From positions 86,026 to 150,025 of the forward strand of contig JAPPII010000114.1 in NCBI GenBank assembly GCA_028820845.1: a stretch of 64,000 bases of DNA. The letters run 5' to 3'. The translations under genes were made by a program, and so were the position numbers. The notes under the pieces are model-generated. The model was not told the DNA's origin, made no database searches, and was given only the letters and a program-made list of their open reading frames with translations. Positions 1 to 8,431 of the stretch are shown piece by piece. The stretch is from Candidatus Poribacteria bacterium. Its GTDB lineage: Bacteria; Poribacteria; WGA-4E; WGA-3G. Positions within the stretch are counted from its first letter, which is position 1; each line of letters starts with the position of its first letter.

Positions 1-1233
1 CCGTTTGTCGGGTGGAATGAAGTTGCATCCCCAACATTTAAGGCCGAACTGCTCGGTGAGGATGTCGTGCATTTCAGCGTGACGAAGTTGATGTTGGGTT
101 TCAATAGAATAGACGTGTGCCAATTCGGGTGAAGTTTGCTCGTTTTGATCTGTACGTATGGGTGGTTCGGTCTGATAATGCATTTCGTATGGACGTGTTT
201 GTCTATCAAGCCATTCTTTGTTGGTTGCGTATTTTTCAAGACGTTCCCGCTCTTTGCGTGGGATTCCCATGAGACGGGTGATGATATGATAGCGTGCATC
301 TTTTCGCCTATCAATGCCAACCCAGCGTCGATTGAGATTTTGTGCAGCGATGATAGTAGTTGCACATCCGCAGAATGGATCTAATATAAGGTCGCCTTCG
401 TTACTACTAGCTTTGATGATACGCTCGTAGAGAGCGACAGGTTTTTGGTCGGGAGAGCCGGTGCGTTCGTCGTCTCGGCCTTGCATCGTTAATTCTTTTT
501 CTGTCCATAGATTTCCAATAGCTACTCCCGGGTGAGTGTCAAGATAAACTCTTTTGACGATGCCTTGTCTGAATTTGCGTCCGCGTGGTATTGCATAACG
601 GCTTCCATTTTCGTCAACATGTTTATATTCAGACTTGATAGTTTGTTCTGACAACGGACGGAATATTTGATTAAAAGCGTGTGCATTGGAGGCAGAATAA
701 AAAAACAACGTGTCGTGTTCTGTTGTAAATTTCAATTTAGCCGTGTTTTTATGCCCACCATACTTTTTCCACACAATTTCGTTGCGAAAGTTTTTCTTCC
801 CCCAAATTGCATCCATACACATCTTGATATAATGACTCGCGGTAGAGTCGCAATGTAGGTAAATAGAACCCTTAGGTTTTAGGATACGGTGCATTTCAAG
901 TAGTCTGACGCTAAGGAAGCAGAGGAATGCTGCGGTATCCCCCCCTTGGCAATGTTTAGCGGCTTCGATTGCATGGTAGAGTGCAGCATGGTTGTCTTTG
1001 ATTTCTTCAAGCCATTTGGGGTGTACTTCGTTCCACTTCCATTGATCAGGTAATATACCCGTGTCGCCCCATTTCCAATTATCAACATAGTGACCTGCTG
1101 TTGTACTACGATTTCGTTTAGTGTTAAATGGTGGGTCGGTAGCGATAAGATCTACGGTTTCGCTGTTCATTCCCCGAAGCACATCTAAATTGTCCATTTC
1201 GTAAAGTGTGTTATCTAAGAAATTTTGTGTCAT
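1..1233 (-). CDS. DNA amino-methyltransferase (beta-class, N6-A or N4-C), possibly fused to HNH; partial
   Basis: The reading frame starts at ATG 1233 and stays open to the left edge (411 codons), so the 3' end is missing. It carries the catalytic motif IV DPPF (residues 33-36) ahead of the SAM-binding motif I DPFCGCATT (about 285-293). That order is typical of beta-class amino-methyltransferases. The last visible residues include a CxxC (KCWGC) of the kind that starts an HNH module in many relatives, but the H-N-H core would lie outside the window. It follows the GHKL-nuclease gene by 46 bp in the same direction and is the third gene of an R-M-like cassette. By family it should protect host DNA from a partner nuclease; the target sequence cannot be read from the sequence. 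Confidence 0.9.
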   Translation of the reverse strand, partial: MTQNFLDNTLYEMDNLDVLRGMNSETVDLIATDPPFNTKRNRSTTAGHYVDNWKWGDTGILPDQWKWNEVHPKWLEEIKDNHAALYHAIEAAKHCQGGDTAAFLCFLSVRLLEMHRILKPKGSIYLHCDSTASHYIKMCMDAIWGKKNFRNEIVWKKYGGHKNTAKLKFTTEHDTLFFYSASNAHAFNQIFRPLSEQTIKSEYKHVDENGSRYAIPRGRKFRQGIVKRVYLDTHPGVAIGNLWTEKELTMQGRDDERTGSPDQKPVALYERIIKASSNEGDLILDPFCGCATTIIAAQNLNRRWVGIDRRKDARYHIITRLMGIPRKERERLEKYATNKEWLDRQTRPYEMHYQTEPPIRTDQNEQTSPELAHVYSIETQHQLRHAEMHDILTEQFGLKCWGCNFIPPDKR

Positions 1234-1279
1234 ACGAGATGCTCTGCCAAGTACAGTATTGACAGGCCTCTGATTTTTT

Positions 1280-3274
1280 TCAAGAACGAAAACTATTTTC
1301 GGTTCTTTGTTTTACTTCTTGAAGCCGATTATATCGCTCTAAGAATTCAGTATGTGACCGTTGAACCATATTGAGTAAATCTTCATATCTCCTAATGTAT
1401 ATCTGTGCTTTTGCTAAATTATCCCGTTTTCCTCTGACTTGATAAGTGTCGACCAAGTTTCCACAAAGAAGATAGCCCGTGACTTCCTTATATTGATGCT
1501 CGGGATCGGTTGTTCGGTTAATGTGATCCCGCATAAAATTAACGTACTCTTCAATTTGATCAAGCGCGTCCGTAGAAACCTTTGACTGTGGGCGTTTTAT
1601 TTCTACGACAACTAAATGCGTACTTTCTCGCACACATAGAAAATCGATTCGCCTATCTATCTCTGGTATATCATCTCTTTCTGGAAATGTATTGCGTAGC
1701 AAGTCGCTATATCTAACTTCGTCATCCACTAAGGTCCAACGTGGATCAATCACCCAAGGAAATTCTTTTAAGAAATTATGGAGCGTCGGGACCTCCAACG
1801 CGTTAGTCTTAATGAGGTTATCAAGTCTTTCAATTGTCGTTATCCGGCCTTCGGTAACCTTTGCCATTTCTTTTGCTTCTAAAATTTCCCATTCTCTAAA
1901 TAAATTGAGGAGTTTTTCGGGTTCCTCAATTCCTGTGTTTTTTATTTCTGCAGCCATTTCTCTAAAGGAATCAAACTTCCAAAAGTCAAGGAACATTTGG
2001 ATCATTGATTCAAAGTCCTGGATCTCGGCAGTAGGATTCTTATCAGTCGATTGCTGAATCAATTGACGAACTAATTGATCTGCTCGCTTAAACTCTCGCT
2101 TTTTGTCAATTTCCGCTGCTTGCTTTTGGAAGATAAGATATAGCGGATGCTCTTTTAACTTACGTTGATTATCTTCACTACGTTTTTTAGCCCATAAAGA
2201 TGCTTTTTTATTTACCTCTTTTTGGCCCCATTCCTTCAGAGCTGTATTTGCTTCTGTATCCCATACTAACGAGTTTCGGGTCGTCGCGATTGTATCTTCT
2301 ACTTCATCAACAAAATCAACGTGGAGTTCACCAATGAGATAGGAAAGCGCGAACTGTTGACCGATAACCGCGTCAAAAACGAATGGTTCTTGTACCAGCT
2401 TACCTCTTGCCATGAGCACAATACCGCGCTCTATCTTGTCTTTCTCTTGGCTTGTTCGGGTGAGTGCACCGATCCAACCTGACACTGTCCATCCAGTTCC
2501 AGGTTTTATCTCTGTCTTATCGTATTTCCACAAATACGGATTCCCATCCGCGTCCGAGGCAAGCTTGCTTTGCAAGTTTCGCTCTTCAATCGAGATAGGT
2601 TGGTCGTTAATGATGACTTCAAAGTCGTTCTGTTCCCCAATGACAGCAAATCTTCTCGCGAGTCCCCGACGAAGAGTGACGATTGAAATACTGCGAGTTT
2701 TGAATTTTGTGATGTACCTGAGGGTAATCTTTGTACCCTCGGATACTTTACCTGTCGGTTTCAGAGGTGGAAATTCAATTTCCCGTTTCTCTTCTTCTTT
2801 CAGGAGTTTGTCATAATTCATCTGAAAATGGCTGACTTCGCCATCTTTTACACTTTCTATAGCGATCTCCTTAGCGATTCCAAAAGCGGAAAACTTACCT
2901 ATCCCTTTTCTCCCCATAATTTTACGCTTGTACGGAGTAGGTGTTTCTTCGGATTTTTCCTTTTCGCGTCGGTCTCTGCCTATAATGAGATATTTTTTAC
3001 GGATATCCTGATCCGACATACCCAGTCCATTGTCTTTAATTATAATTTCTGAAGTTTGTTCGTTAATTTGCCCTTCTGGAATTGTAATTTCAACCTTTGT
3101 CGCATTTGCATCCCAAGCGTTGGCTACCAATTCACCAATGACCGGCGGCAGTGTCGAGTACATCTGCAGACCAAGGTGTTTGATGGTAGCAACATCAAAT
3201 TCCATCCGATACGGCTGTTTTGAAGAAACTGGGTTATGCTTCATAGTGTACTTATCTATTTTGTTCAAATGCAT
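1280..3274 (-). CDS. MORC/MutL-like GHKL ATPase fused to PD-(D/E)XK nuclease
   Basis: The N-terminus has a complete GHKL ATP fold: N-box ELVANAWDAN (about 48-57), G1 DNGLGM (81-86) and G2 GRKGIGKFSAFG (about 121-132). The middle is charged and helical. The C-terminus holds a PD-(D/E)XK-like core, RIDFLCVRE...VVVEIKRP, with candidate catalytic Asp544, Glu558 and Lys560. ATPases of this type are described in R-M loci as relatives of eukaryotic MORC proteins, so an ATP-gated nuclease is likely (inference). The gene overlaps the upstream cytosine methyltransferase by 23 bp if it starts at 3274; an in-frame ATG at 3244 (MKHNP) would remove the overlap. Neither start has a strong Shine-Dalgarno sequence. 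Confidence 0.88.
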   Translation of the reverse strand: MHLNKIDKYTMKHNPVSSKQPYRMEFDVATIKHLGLQMYSTLPPVIGELVANAWDANATKVEITIPEGQINEQTSEIIIKDNGLGMSDQDIRKKYLIIGRDRREKEKSEETPTPYKRKIMGRKGIGKFSAFGIAKEIAIESVKDGEVSHFQMNYDKLLKEEEKREIEFPPLKPTGKVSEGTKITLRYITKFKTRSISIVTLRRGLARRFAVIGEQNDFEVIINDQPISIEERNLQSKLASDADGNPYLWKYDKTEIKPGTGWTVSGWIGALTRTSQEKDKIERGIVLMARGKLVQEPFVFDAVIGQQFALSYLIGELHVDFVDEVEDTIATTRNSLVWDTEANTALKEWGQKEVNKKASLWAKKRSEDNQRKLKEHPLYLIFQKQAAEIDKKREFKRADQLVRQLIQQSTDKNPTAEIQDFESMIQMFLDFWKFDSFREMAAEIKNTGIEEPEKLLNLFREWEILEAKEMAKVTEGRITTIERLDNLIKTNALEVPTLHNFLKEFPWVIDPRWTLVDDEVRYSDLLRNTFPERDDIPEIDRRIDFLCVRESTHLVVVEIKRPQSKVSTDALDQIEEYVNFMRDHINRTTDPEHQYKEVTGYLLCGNLVDTYQVRGKRDNLAKAQIYIRRYEDLLNMVQRSHTEFLERYNRLQEVKQRTENSFRS

Positions 3275-4292
3275 TAATAATTGATTTTCCCAGATATTCA
3301 GCGAGTTTCACTGGGACAGCGTTACCGATTTGCCGAGCTATCGCAGAAATAGATGTGCCAAAAAATTTGTAATTATCCTTGAAGGTTTGTAGGGCAGCTG
3401 CTTCACGCAATGAAATACCCCTGTCTTGTTTAGGATGTATAAAGCGTCCAGAGTAAACATCCGTACAGCGAGAAGTCAACGTTGGTGCAGGTTTATTCCA
3501 TGCCATCCGTCCAAACACATCTCTATGTGCATTCGGTTTTTCTTGATGACATTTTAGAAGGATAGTTGTATCAGTTACATCCCGACGGCTACCACCATCT
3601 TTCGGTACTGCCTCAACAATGCGTTTATGATGAGGTTTCAGTTCCCTTGCAACATGATTTGAATAATCTTGTGCCTCTTTTGCATCAACATCAGGGTAAT
3701 TTTCAATACACTTTTTCACTGTTACAAATTTATCAGGATCTGTCTGCGGAGTAGGCAGAGAAATTGAGCCTTTTTTCGATGCCAAAAGGATGAATCGCTT
3801 TCGTGTCTGTGGAACCCCGAAATGCTTCGCATCAAGTAAATCTGCTGCAGGTTCTGAAAATTCACACTCTTCAAGAACCTCCAAGAATTTTTCATAAATC
3901 TCTTTTCCACAATTGTTGTTCAGCCCGGGCACATTTTCAACAAGAATGAAATCTGGAGGACATTCTTTTACGATCTCGGCGAAACTTAAAAGCAAGACTT
4001 TTCGGCTATCATCTTTCCAGTTCTGTCTGCTAAGAGTAGAGAACGGTTGGCATGGCGTGCAAGCAGCATAAAGCGTTGTATCTTCATCTTGGATTCCGAG
4101 TTCTTTGCGTAGTTCCTGGATTTCAATTTTACCGATGTCTTTATTGATGAAACGGCTAGGTTTGTTATTGTGAGTGTAAGTGTCTTGCAGACGCTCATCG
4201 TTATCTACTCCTGCTAGCACTCCTATCCCAGCATCTAACAAACCTCTTGTTAAACCGCCTGCGCCGCAGAAGAAATCAATTGCTTTAATCAT
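3252..4292 (-). CDS. DNA (cytosine-5-)-methyltransferase
   Basis: This is a full Dcm-family enzyme that methylates C5 of cytosine. Visible motifs are SAM-binding FCGAGGLT, catalytic PCQ (in TPCQPFST), ENVPG, QTRKRF and the C-terminal GNAVPVKLAEYL. The frame is open back to ATG 4352, but the conserved family start (MIKAIDFFCGAGG) and a GGGA about 10 bases upstream favour ATG 4292; ATG 4307 is also possible. It is the first gene of the cassette, with a likely promoter at 4389-4418 and an 18-bp palindrome in the leader. It probably provides the protective methylation for the downstream GHKL-nuclease. Confidence 0.93.
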   Translation of the reverse strand: MIKAIDFFCGAGGLTRGLLDAGIGVLAGVDNDERLQDTYTHNNKPSRFINKDIGKIEIQELRKELGIQDEDTTLYAACTPCQPFSTLSRQNWKDDSRKVLLLSFAEIVKECPPDFILVENVPGLNNNCGKEIYEKFLEVLEECEFSEPAADLLDAKHFGVPQTRKRFILLASKKGSISLPTPQTDPDKFVTVKKCIENYPDVDAKEAQDYSNHVARELKPHHKRIVEAVPKDGGSRRDVTDTTILLKCHQEKPNAHRDVFGRMAWNKPAPTLTSRCTDVYSGRFIHPKQDRGISLREAAALQTFKDNYKFFGTSISAIARQIGNAVPVKLAEYLGKSIINAFEQNR

Positions 4293-4335
4293 AAGACTTT
4301 TTCCCATGTTGAGAAAGGACGTATCTAAGATAACC

Positions 4336-4353
4336 TTTGTATATTGATACAAA
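4336..4353. promoter_or_regulatory. Operator-like palindrome in the R-M leader
   Basis: TTTGTAT and ATACAAA form perfect 7-bp arms around ATTG. The site lies about 30 bases downstream of the putative -10 box and covers the farthest-upstream ATG of the cytosine methyltransferase frame. A repressor or autoregulatory site is possible but unproven. Confidence 0.35.
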
Positions 4354-4388
4354 AATGCTTGTTACCCATAAAGTTAAACCTTCAAATT

Positions 4389-4418
4389 AGTTTACCACAA
4401 ACTTCCTTAGAATGTCAA
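4389..4418 (-). promoter_or_regulatory. Probable sigma-70 promoter of the first R-M cassette
   Basis: On the minus strand a perfect -35 TTGACA (4418-4413) is followed after 18 bases by a -10-like TAAACT (4394-4389). Transcription would start near 4382, upstream of the cytosine methyltransferase. Confidence 0.5.
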
Positions 4419-4451
4419 ACGACTTTCTCATATTTTTTCATAGATGTTAGT

Positions 4452-4922
4452 CTATTGTCGTCTCTGTAGAAATCCAAAAATGCCTTGTTTTTCAGGTTCG
4501 GGTTCTGGTGTTGCAGGCGCGTTCTGTCGGTTATCAGGGATAGCGAACCCGATGAAGTTCCGTTTGCCGAGCTGCTGCATAAACGTAAAGAGCGACGTTT
4601 CAGCCTCTTTTCGAGTCAGTTGGTACTGATTTTGAACACCCTTGACGATCTGTGAAATGGTATGCTTACCATCACACTTCTGCCATACATAAGTCCCGAT
4701 GGAATCCAACACAATCACTCTTTTATCCGGAAGCATAAAGAGTTTACTGGCAAGTCGGATCCAGAGTTTGTCTTTCTGGGGGACCACAAGCGATGCTTCG
4801 CCCTTGTCGTCTATTTCCCATGTAATCAATTGGTTGCGCACAGGAAATGATTTCATGACCTGTGTGCGATCTACATCAGGACGTTTCTTAAGTTTGAGAG
4901 TGTATAAGAGTTTGTTTAGCAT
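4452..4922 (-). CDS. PqqD-like protein (RRE fold)
   Basis: This 156-residue protein contains the PqqD signature: a hydrophobic strand, LDSIGTYVWQ, then GKHTISQIV and a C-terminal helix bearing GKRNFIGFA. In PqqD and RiPP pathways this winged-helix fold binds a precursor peptide. No radical SAM enzyme or precursor peptide is visible nearby, so the partner is unknown. It is the last gene of the co-directional cluster 15787-4452 and lies 39 bp behind the duplicated-domain protein. The N-terminal 60 residues are basic and then beta-rich; the C-terminus is a Pro/Glu-rich tail. Confidence 0.65.
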   Translation of the reverse strand: MLNKLLYTLKLKKRPDVDRTQVMKSFPVRNQLITWEIDDKGEASLVVPQKDKLWIRLASKLFMLPDKRVIVLDSIGTYVWQKCDGKHTISQIVKGVQNQYQLTRKEAETSLFTFMQQLGKRNFIGFAIPDNRQNAPATPEPEPEKQGIFGFLQRRQ

Positions 4923-4961
4923 TTTTTTACTGGTAACTTATAACTTCTTAACCAAAAACTA

Positions 4962-5996
4962 TCAATGGCATTCAATGCTCTCAGCGACCTTTTGGACAGT
5001 TGAGGATGCGTCGGTATTGCTGATGGATTGGATAACATAGATACGGTTAGAGTGATTACATCGCCATAAATGAAAGACAAGCGTTGTCCGTTTGGAGAGC
5101 TTATCGAGCATCAACACGGGTGTAAGCGGGACACCATCATAGAGCCGTGTCTGTTGTCCAATGAGTGTAAGGTGTTCGTCTTCGGTATCTGTGTGCGATG
5201 TCACTTCAAACCCGTAGCCGCGAATTGCTTTTGCGTATTTGGCGCGGAACCATGTCTCAAGCGGGTTCGGTGTATCTGTATAGTCGCTTAGCATCACCTC
5301 TGCGGGTCCGTACCGCTCAACACTAAGACTCCCTCTGTCAGACGATTGAGGTGCTTTGTATTCAACTGTGCCGTTATTCCGTAGGCGACCGCCTGCCGAT
5401 TTAGCGAGTTTTATCACACTTTGAAAACGTTCTTTTTTCGCGACGAAGGCGAACAGCAGATAACCACTTAGCAGTTTTTGACGTTCTAATTTGTATTCTG
5501 TGGGGACACCTAACTTAAGTCCATAAGCACTCCAGAGCGTCTGTGGCGCGTCTCTGTGGTCGGTAATTGACTGAAAAATACGGAGGACTGTTGGTCGCCA
5601 GTTTTCTTTGAGCCGTCCCATCACTTGGACGATCGTAATCCGTTTTCCGGCGTGGAAGATCAGTCCATTAGCACGAATACTCCCCTTCCAGCTAAAACCG
5701 AGGACGTTACGCCCCTCAAAAAACTCGGGGTCTTTAATGAAATTGACGTTCCGGCGGAAAGAAAGTTCAGCACCTTTCTTATAGGTTTTGCGAATCAGTT
5801 TAAAATATTCGTCGAGCGTTGCGTGGAGATCGGGTTTTTTGCGTCGGGTGTGTGCCCATTTAAGTTCGAGACGCGGCATTTCAGCGTCGTCAAGTCGCAA
5901 GTAACCTGTTTTCTGGTCTCCACTGAGTCCACTGAGTTCCCAAGTTGTCGGGATTTCAAGTTGTATGCCTGCCCAGCCAAAAACAGTCCAGTCCAT
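4962..5996 (-). CDS. Uncharacterised protein with two tandem related domains
   Basis: I do not recognise the family. The 344 residues appear to hold two copies of a domain of about 170 residues. Each opens with an aromatic-Gly, strand and (I/V)PT motif (GIQLEIPTTW; GLKLGVPTEY) and each ends with a hydrophobic strand and a helix (ITIVQVMGRL...ILRIFQSI-type; RIYVIQSIS...VAESI). The pattern recalls Mog1/PsbP-like folds, but that is a guess. There is no signal peptide or membrane segment. It sits between an OPT-like permease and a PqqD-like gene. Confidence 0.6.
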   Translation of the reverse strand: MDWTVFGWAGIQLEIPTTWELSGLSGDQKTGYLRLDDAEMPRLELKWAHTRRKKPDLHATLDEYFKLIRKTYKKGAELSFRRNVNFIKDPEFFEGRNVLGFSWKGSIRANGLIFHAGKRITIVQVMGRLKENWRPTVLRIFQSITDHRDAPQTLWSAYGLKLGVPTEYKLERQKLLSGYLLFAFVAKKERFQSVIKLAKSAGGRLRNNGTVEYKAPQSSDRGSLSVERYGPAEVMLSDYTDTPNPLETWFRAKYAKAIRGYGFEVTSHTDTEDEHLTLIGQQTRLYDGVPLTPVLMLDKLSKRTTLVFHLWRCNHSNRIYVIQSISNTDASSTVQKVAESIECH

Positions 5997-6000
5997 AGCG

Positions 6001-6036
6001 GTTATAAGTTATAGGTTATAAGTTATAAGTTAAGAA
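6001..6036. repeat. Short AT-rich direct repeat
   Basis: Three to four degenerate copies of TTATAAGTTA/TTATAGGTTA lie between two co-directional genes. A related TTAACTTATAACC follows at 6059-6071. It is probably non-coding. Confidence 0.5.
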
Positions 6037-6087
6037 GGTTTTCGGTAACAATACGCCTCTTAACTTATAACCAAGAACCAAGACTCC

Positions 6088-8076
6088 CTAAAACGGTTTG
6101 ACGATTACGGCTTTTGAGACAAGCGCGATCGCAACGGTTCCCATACCGATGAGACCGACTCCGCAGGCGAATCCTGCTGCAAGTACCGGATTGAACATAT
6201 ACCAGCGTCGCATTCCGAATCGTTTAATCATGTAGAACCGCCCGATAATTGCGCCGAGTAATCGGGCAACCATACTGCCTGGGTCTGCCCCGATACCCCC
6301 AACGATACCGTAAAACCACATTGAAGGTAATTTAAAGACCCACAGCATACCATAGAGGGCAAGGCTTGAGGTAAATCCTGCGGAGACATAATCGCCGCGA
6401 ATCGCCTGAAGCATTTCACTATTTCCGTCCCGTAGCGATGTTTTCCAGAGTGCTTCGTTTGTAGCGTTAATGGGCCACATCATCTGTGCGAACGGGTACT
6501 GTGCACTCGGGATCGGAGCGATCTTCCAGATAAAGTGGAGGACGACAATTCCACTGACGAGCAAAATCGGCATAATTAGCAGCGTACCTGCAAGATTTGA
6601 GGTAAAGGTTGTGCCGGTCAATTCGAGCACGCGCCACCCCTGTGTGCCACGTCCATAATCCTCGTCTGGTAGTGGTGCAAACCAGATGTCTATCTCTTCG
6701 TAGCGACTCAAGATAAATGTGATTTCGTGCAGGTATGGGATTTCAAAAAGGTCTCGTCCGAGAACCCCGAAAGTTCGCGCCGTGATATAGGAATTAATCG
6801 GTGTGTACAAGAATGCGTAGCCGATCAAGAAACTGAGTGGGAAATTCGGGACCATCCAATGAATAAGCCAAACGAATCCAGCCATACCAACGAGCCACAT
6901 TAAGCCCATCAACCATATCGGGAAATCGCCTCGATTTGGAGGCGTTGCGAAGGAACCGCGTTCGCCTGCTCTTTTCTGAGCCTTCCGTAGTTTGAAGAGC
7001 ATCGGAATCGAAGCAGCCATACCGACGACAGCGAGGCTAAAGGATTTACCCATGCCGTAGCTAAACCAGAAATCCAGGTTGTTGAATAAAGTAACACCCC
7101 GGACATCCAGTCCTGGGTTCCATTGATGGAGAATCTCATACCGATATAGGATTTGTGGGTTCAAGATAAATTGCGATGCCATTGCGGTTACGAATTCTGA
7201 CATGATAATCGGGAATGGCATCACGAACCCGATGAGCATCTGTCCGAAATCGGTTCGGAAAGCGAAGACCCCTGTTGGTGCGAAACCTTCGATGCTCTGT
7301 GTGAAATCTATCCACGGGATTTTCAAGATCTGAATCGGTTGGCTCATCATGACCCCAGTCAATGAAGGCACCCCGATATAGAGGAATCCCCAGATTAACC
7401 CAGCCATGGAGCCGATAGAGAAGACGCGCCATCGCCATGTCTCTTCTTTCCCTGTTGTTTCTGCAAGTGCGGTTGCGCCTTGTGCGGCAATTGGTGCCAT
7501 TGGATATGGGAGCCGCTCGAGGTCCGCCGTGAGTCGGAACAAAATATATTGTCCGCTAACGAATCGCAACGTGCCGAGCAGCTTTCCGGCAAGGTAGATA
7601 GCAATAGGCAGAAACCAGTCTGGATGCAGCAGGCTGCGCGTAAGTACACCGACAGAATTACCGGCAGGCACAATCCACTCTGGAATTTTATCGGCGATTT
7701 CGTAGGAAGCTGCCTGGGGTGTATTGATAAAGTAGGCGTACCAGATAAAGTTCCGGTACTGCATTCCACTGCCGACAGCGGCTCCGGTTAATCCGAGAAG
7801 CATATAGAGCTCCTGTCGCCGGGCAGTTGTGAAGGAACGCCGCGCGAGTTCAGTGAATAGAATAACGGCAACCCAAGGTGCCGCTTCAGCCCCAGATTGA
7901 CCGGATACGTAACTGAGATAGATGGAGCCAGGCATCATCAGCAAGCCAACGAAAAGTGCGCCAACAAACACCTTGACCGTTAGCCCCGACTCAAAGGTAC
8001 GGATACCGCCTTCAATGTCGTATCGCTGCGCCCAAGCTTGCCATTCATCTGCTTGTGATACTCTTTCTCTCGCCAA
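6088..8076 (-). CDS. OPT-like (DUF6785-type) polytopic membrane transporter
   Basis: This 662-residue protein has about 14 hydrophobic segments and resembles the large OPT-like permeases common in uncultured marine bacteria. The N-terminus is soluble (about 30 residues), followed by Gly-rich membrane segments and a conserved inner loop rich in Trp and Pro. The substrate is unknown; oligopeptides or metal chelates would fit the OPT family. The start is TTG 8076, supported by AGGAG about 10 bases upstream; no better ATG is present. A paralogue lies at 48794-50734. It follows the small 2-TM gene in the cluster. Confidence 0.7.
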   Translation of the reverse strand: MARERVSQADEWQAWAQRYDIEGGIRTFESGLTVKVFVGALFVGLLMMPGSIYLSYVSGQSGAEAAPWVAVILFTELARRSFTTARRQELYMLLGLTGAAVGSGMQYRNFIWYAYFINTPQAASYEIADKIPEWIVPAGNSVGVLTRSLLHPDWFLPIAIYLAGKLLGTLRFVSGQYILFRLTADLERLPYPMAPIAAQGATALAETTGKEETWRWRVFSIGSMAGLIWGFLYIGVPSLTGVMMSQPIQILKIPWIDFTQSIEGFAPTGVFAFRTDFGQMLIGFVMPFPIIMSEFVTAMASQFILNPQILYRYEILHQWNPGLDVRGVTLFNNLDFWFSYGMGKSFSLAVVGMAASIPMLFKLRKAQKRAGERGSFATPPNRGDFPIWLMGLMWLVGMAGFVWLIHWMVPNFPLSFLIGYAFLYTPINSYITARTFGVLGRDLFEIPYLHEITFILSRYEEIDIWFAPLPDEDYGRGTQGWRVLELTGTTFTSNLAGTLLIMPILLVSGIVVLHFIWKIAPIPSAQYPFAQMMWPINATNEALWKTSLRDGNSEMLQAIRGDYVSAGFTSSLALYGMLWVFKLPSMWFYGIVGGIGADPGSMVARLLGAIIGRFYMIKRFGMRRWYMFNPVLAAGFACGVGLIGMGTVAIALVSKAVIVKPF

Positions 8077-8187
8077 GTTGAAAGTTCTCCTTTTATTGGC
8101 TATCGGCTATTGGAAACCGTCAGTAGTTGTGGCGGGTGAGGACGTTTACAACTGCCACACGTTTTGCTACCTGCCGACCGCCATTCC

Positions 8188-8376
8188 TTATTCGTCGCTT
8201 GGTTCTTCAGTGCTGTCAGTATCTCGCAATTCTTCCCAGAAATGCGCGGTGAAGATGCCCACTGTTAGTACAAGTGCTGAGAACATCTGCCACTGCCAAC
8301 GCCCTTCAAGGACGAGAATGCTGAACAGCCATAAGAAAGTGCCAATGATGATGATAAGACTCGCTAATTTTTCCAT
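8188..8376 (-). CDS. Small two-helix membrane protein
   Basis: The 62 residues contain two hydrophobic segments (about 5-23 and 31-45) and an acidic C-terminal tail ending in EEPSDE. It is placed between the giant FtsX-type protein and the OPT-like permease in the same direction, so a subunit or stabiliser of one of them is plausible (inference). No family is recognised. Confidence 0.55.
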   Translation of the reverse strand: MEKLASLIIIIGTFLWLFSILVLEGRWQWQMFSALVLTVGIFTAHFWEELRDTDSTEEPSDE

Positions 8377-8431
8377 ATTTATTCGCTATACGCTATTCGC
8401 TAACCGTTATCAGCGAACAACCATTCCTCCT

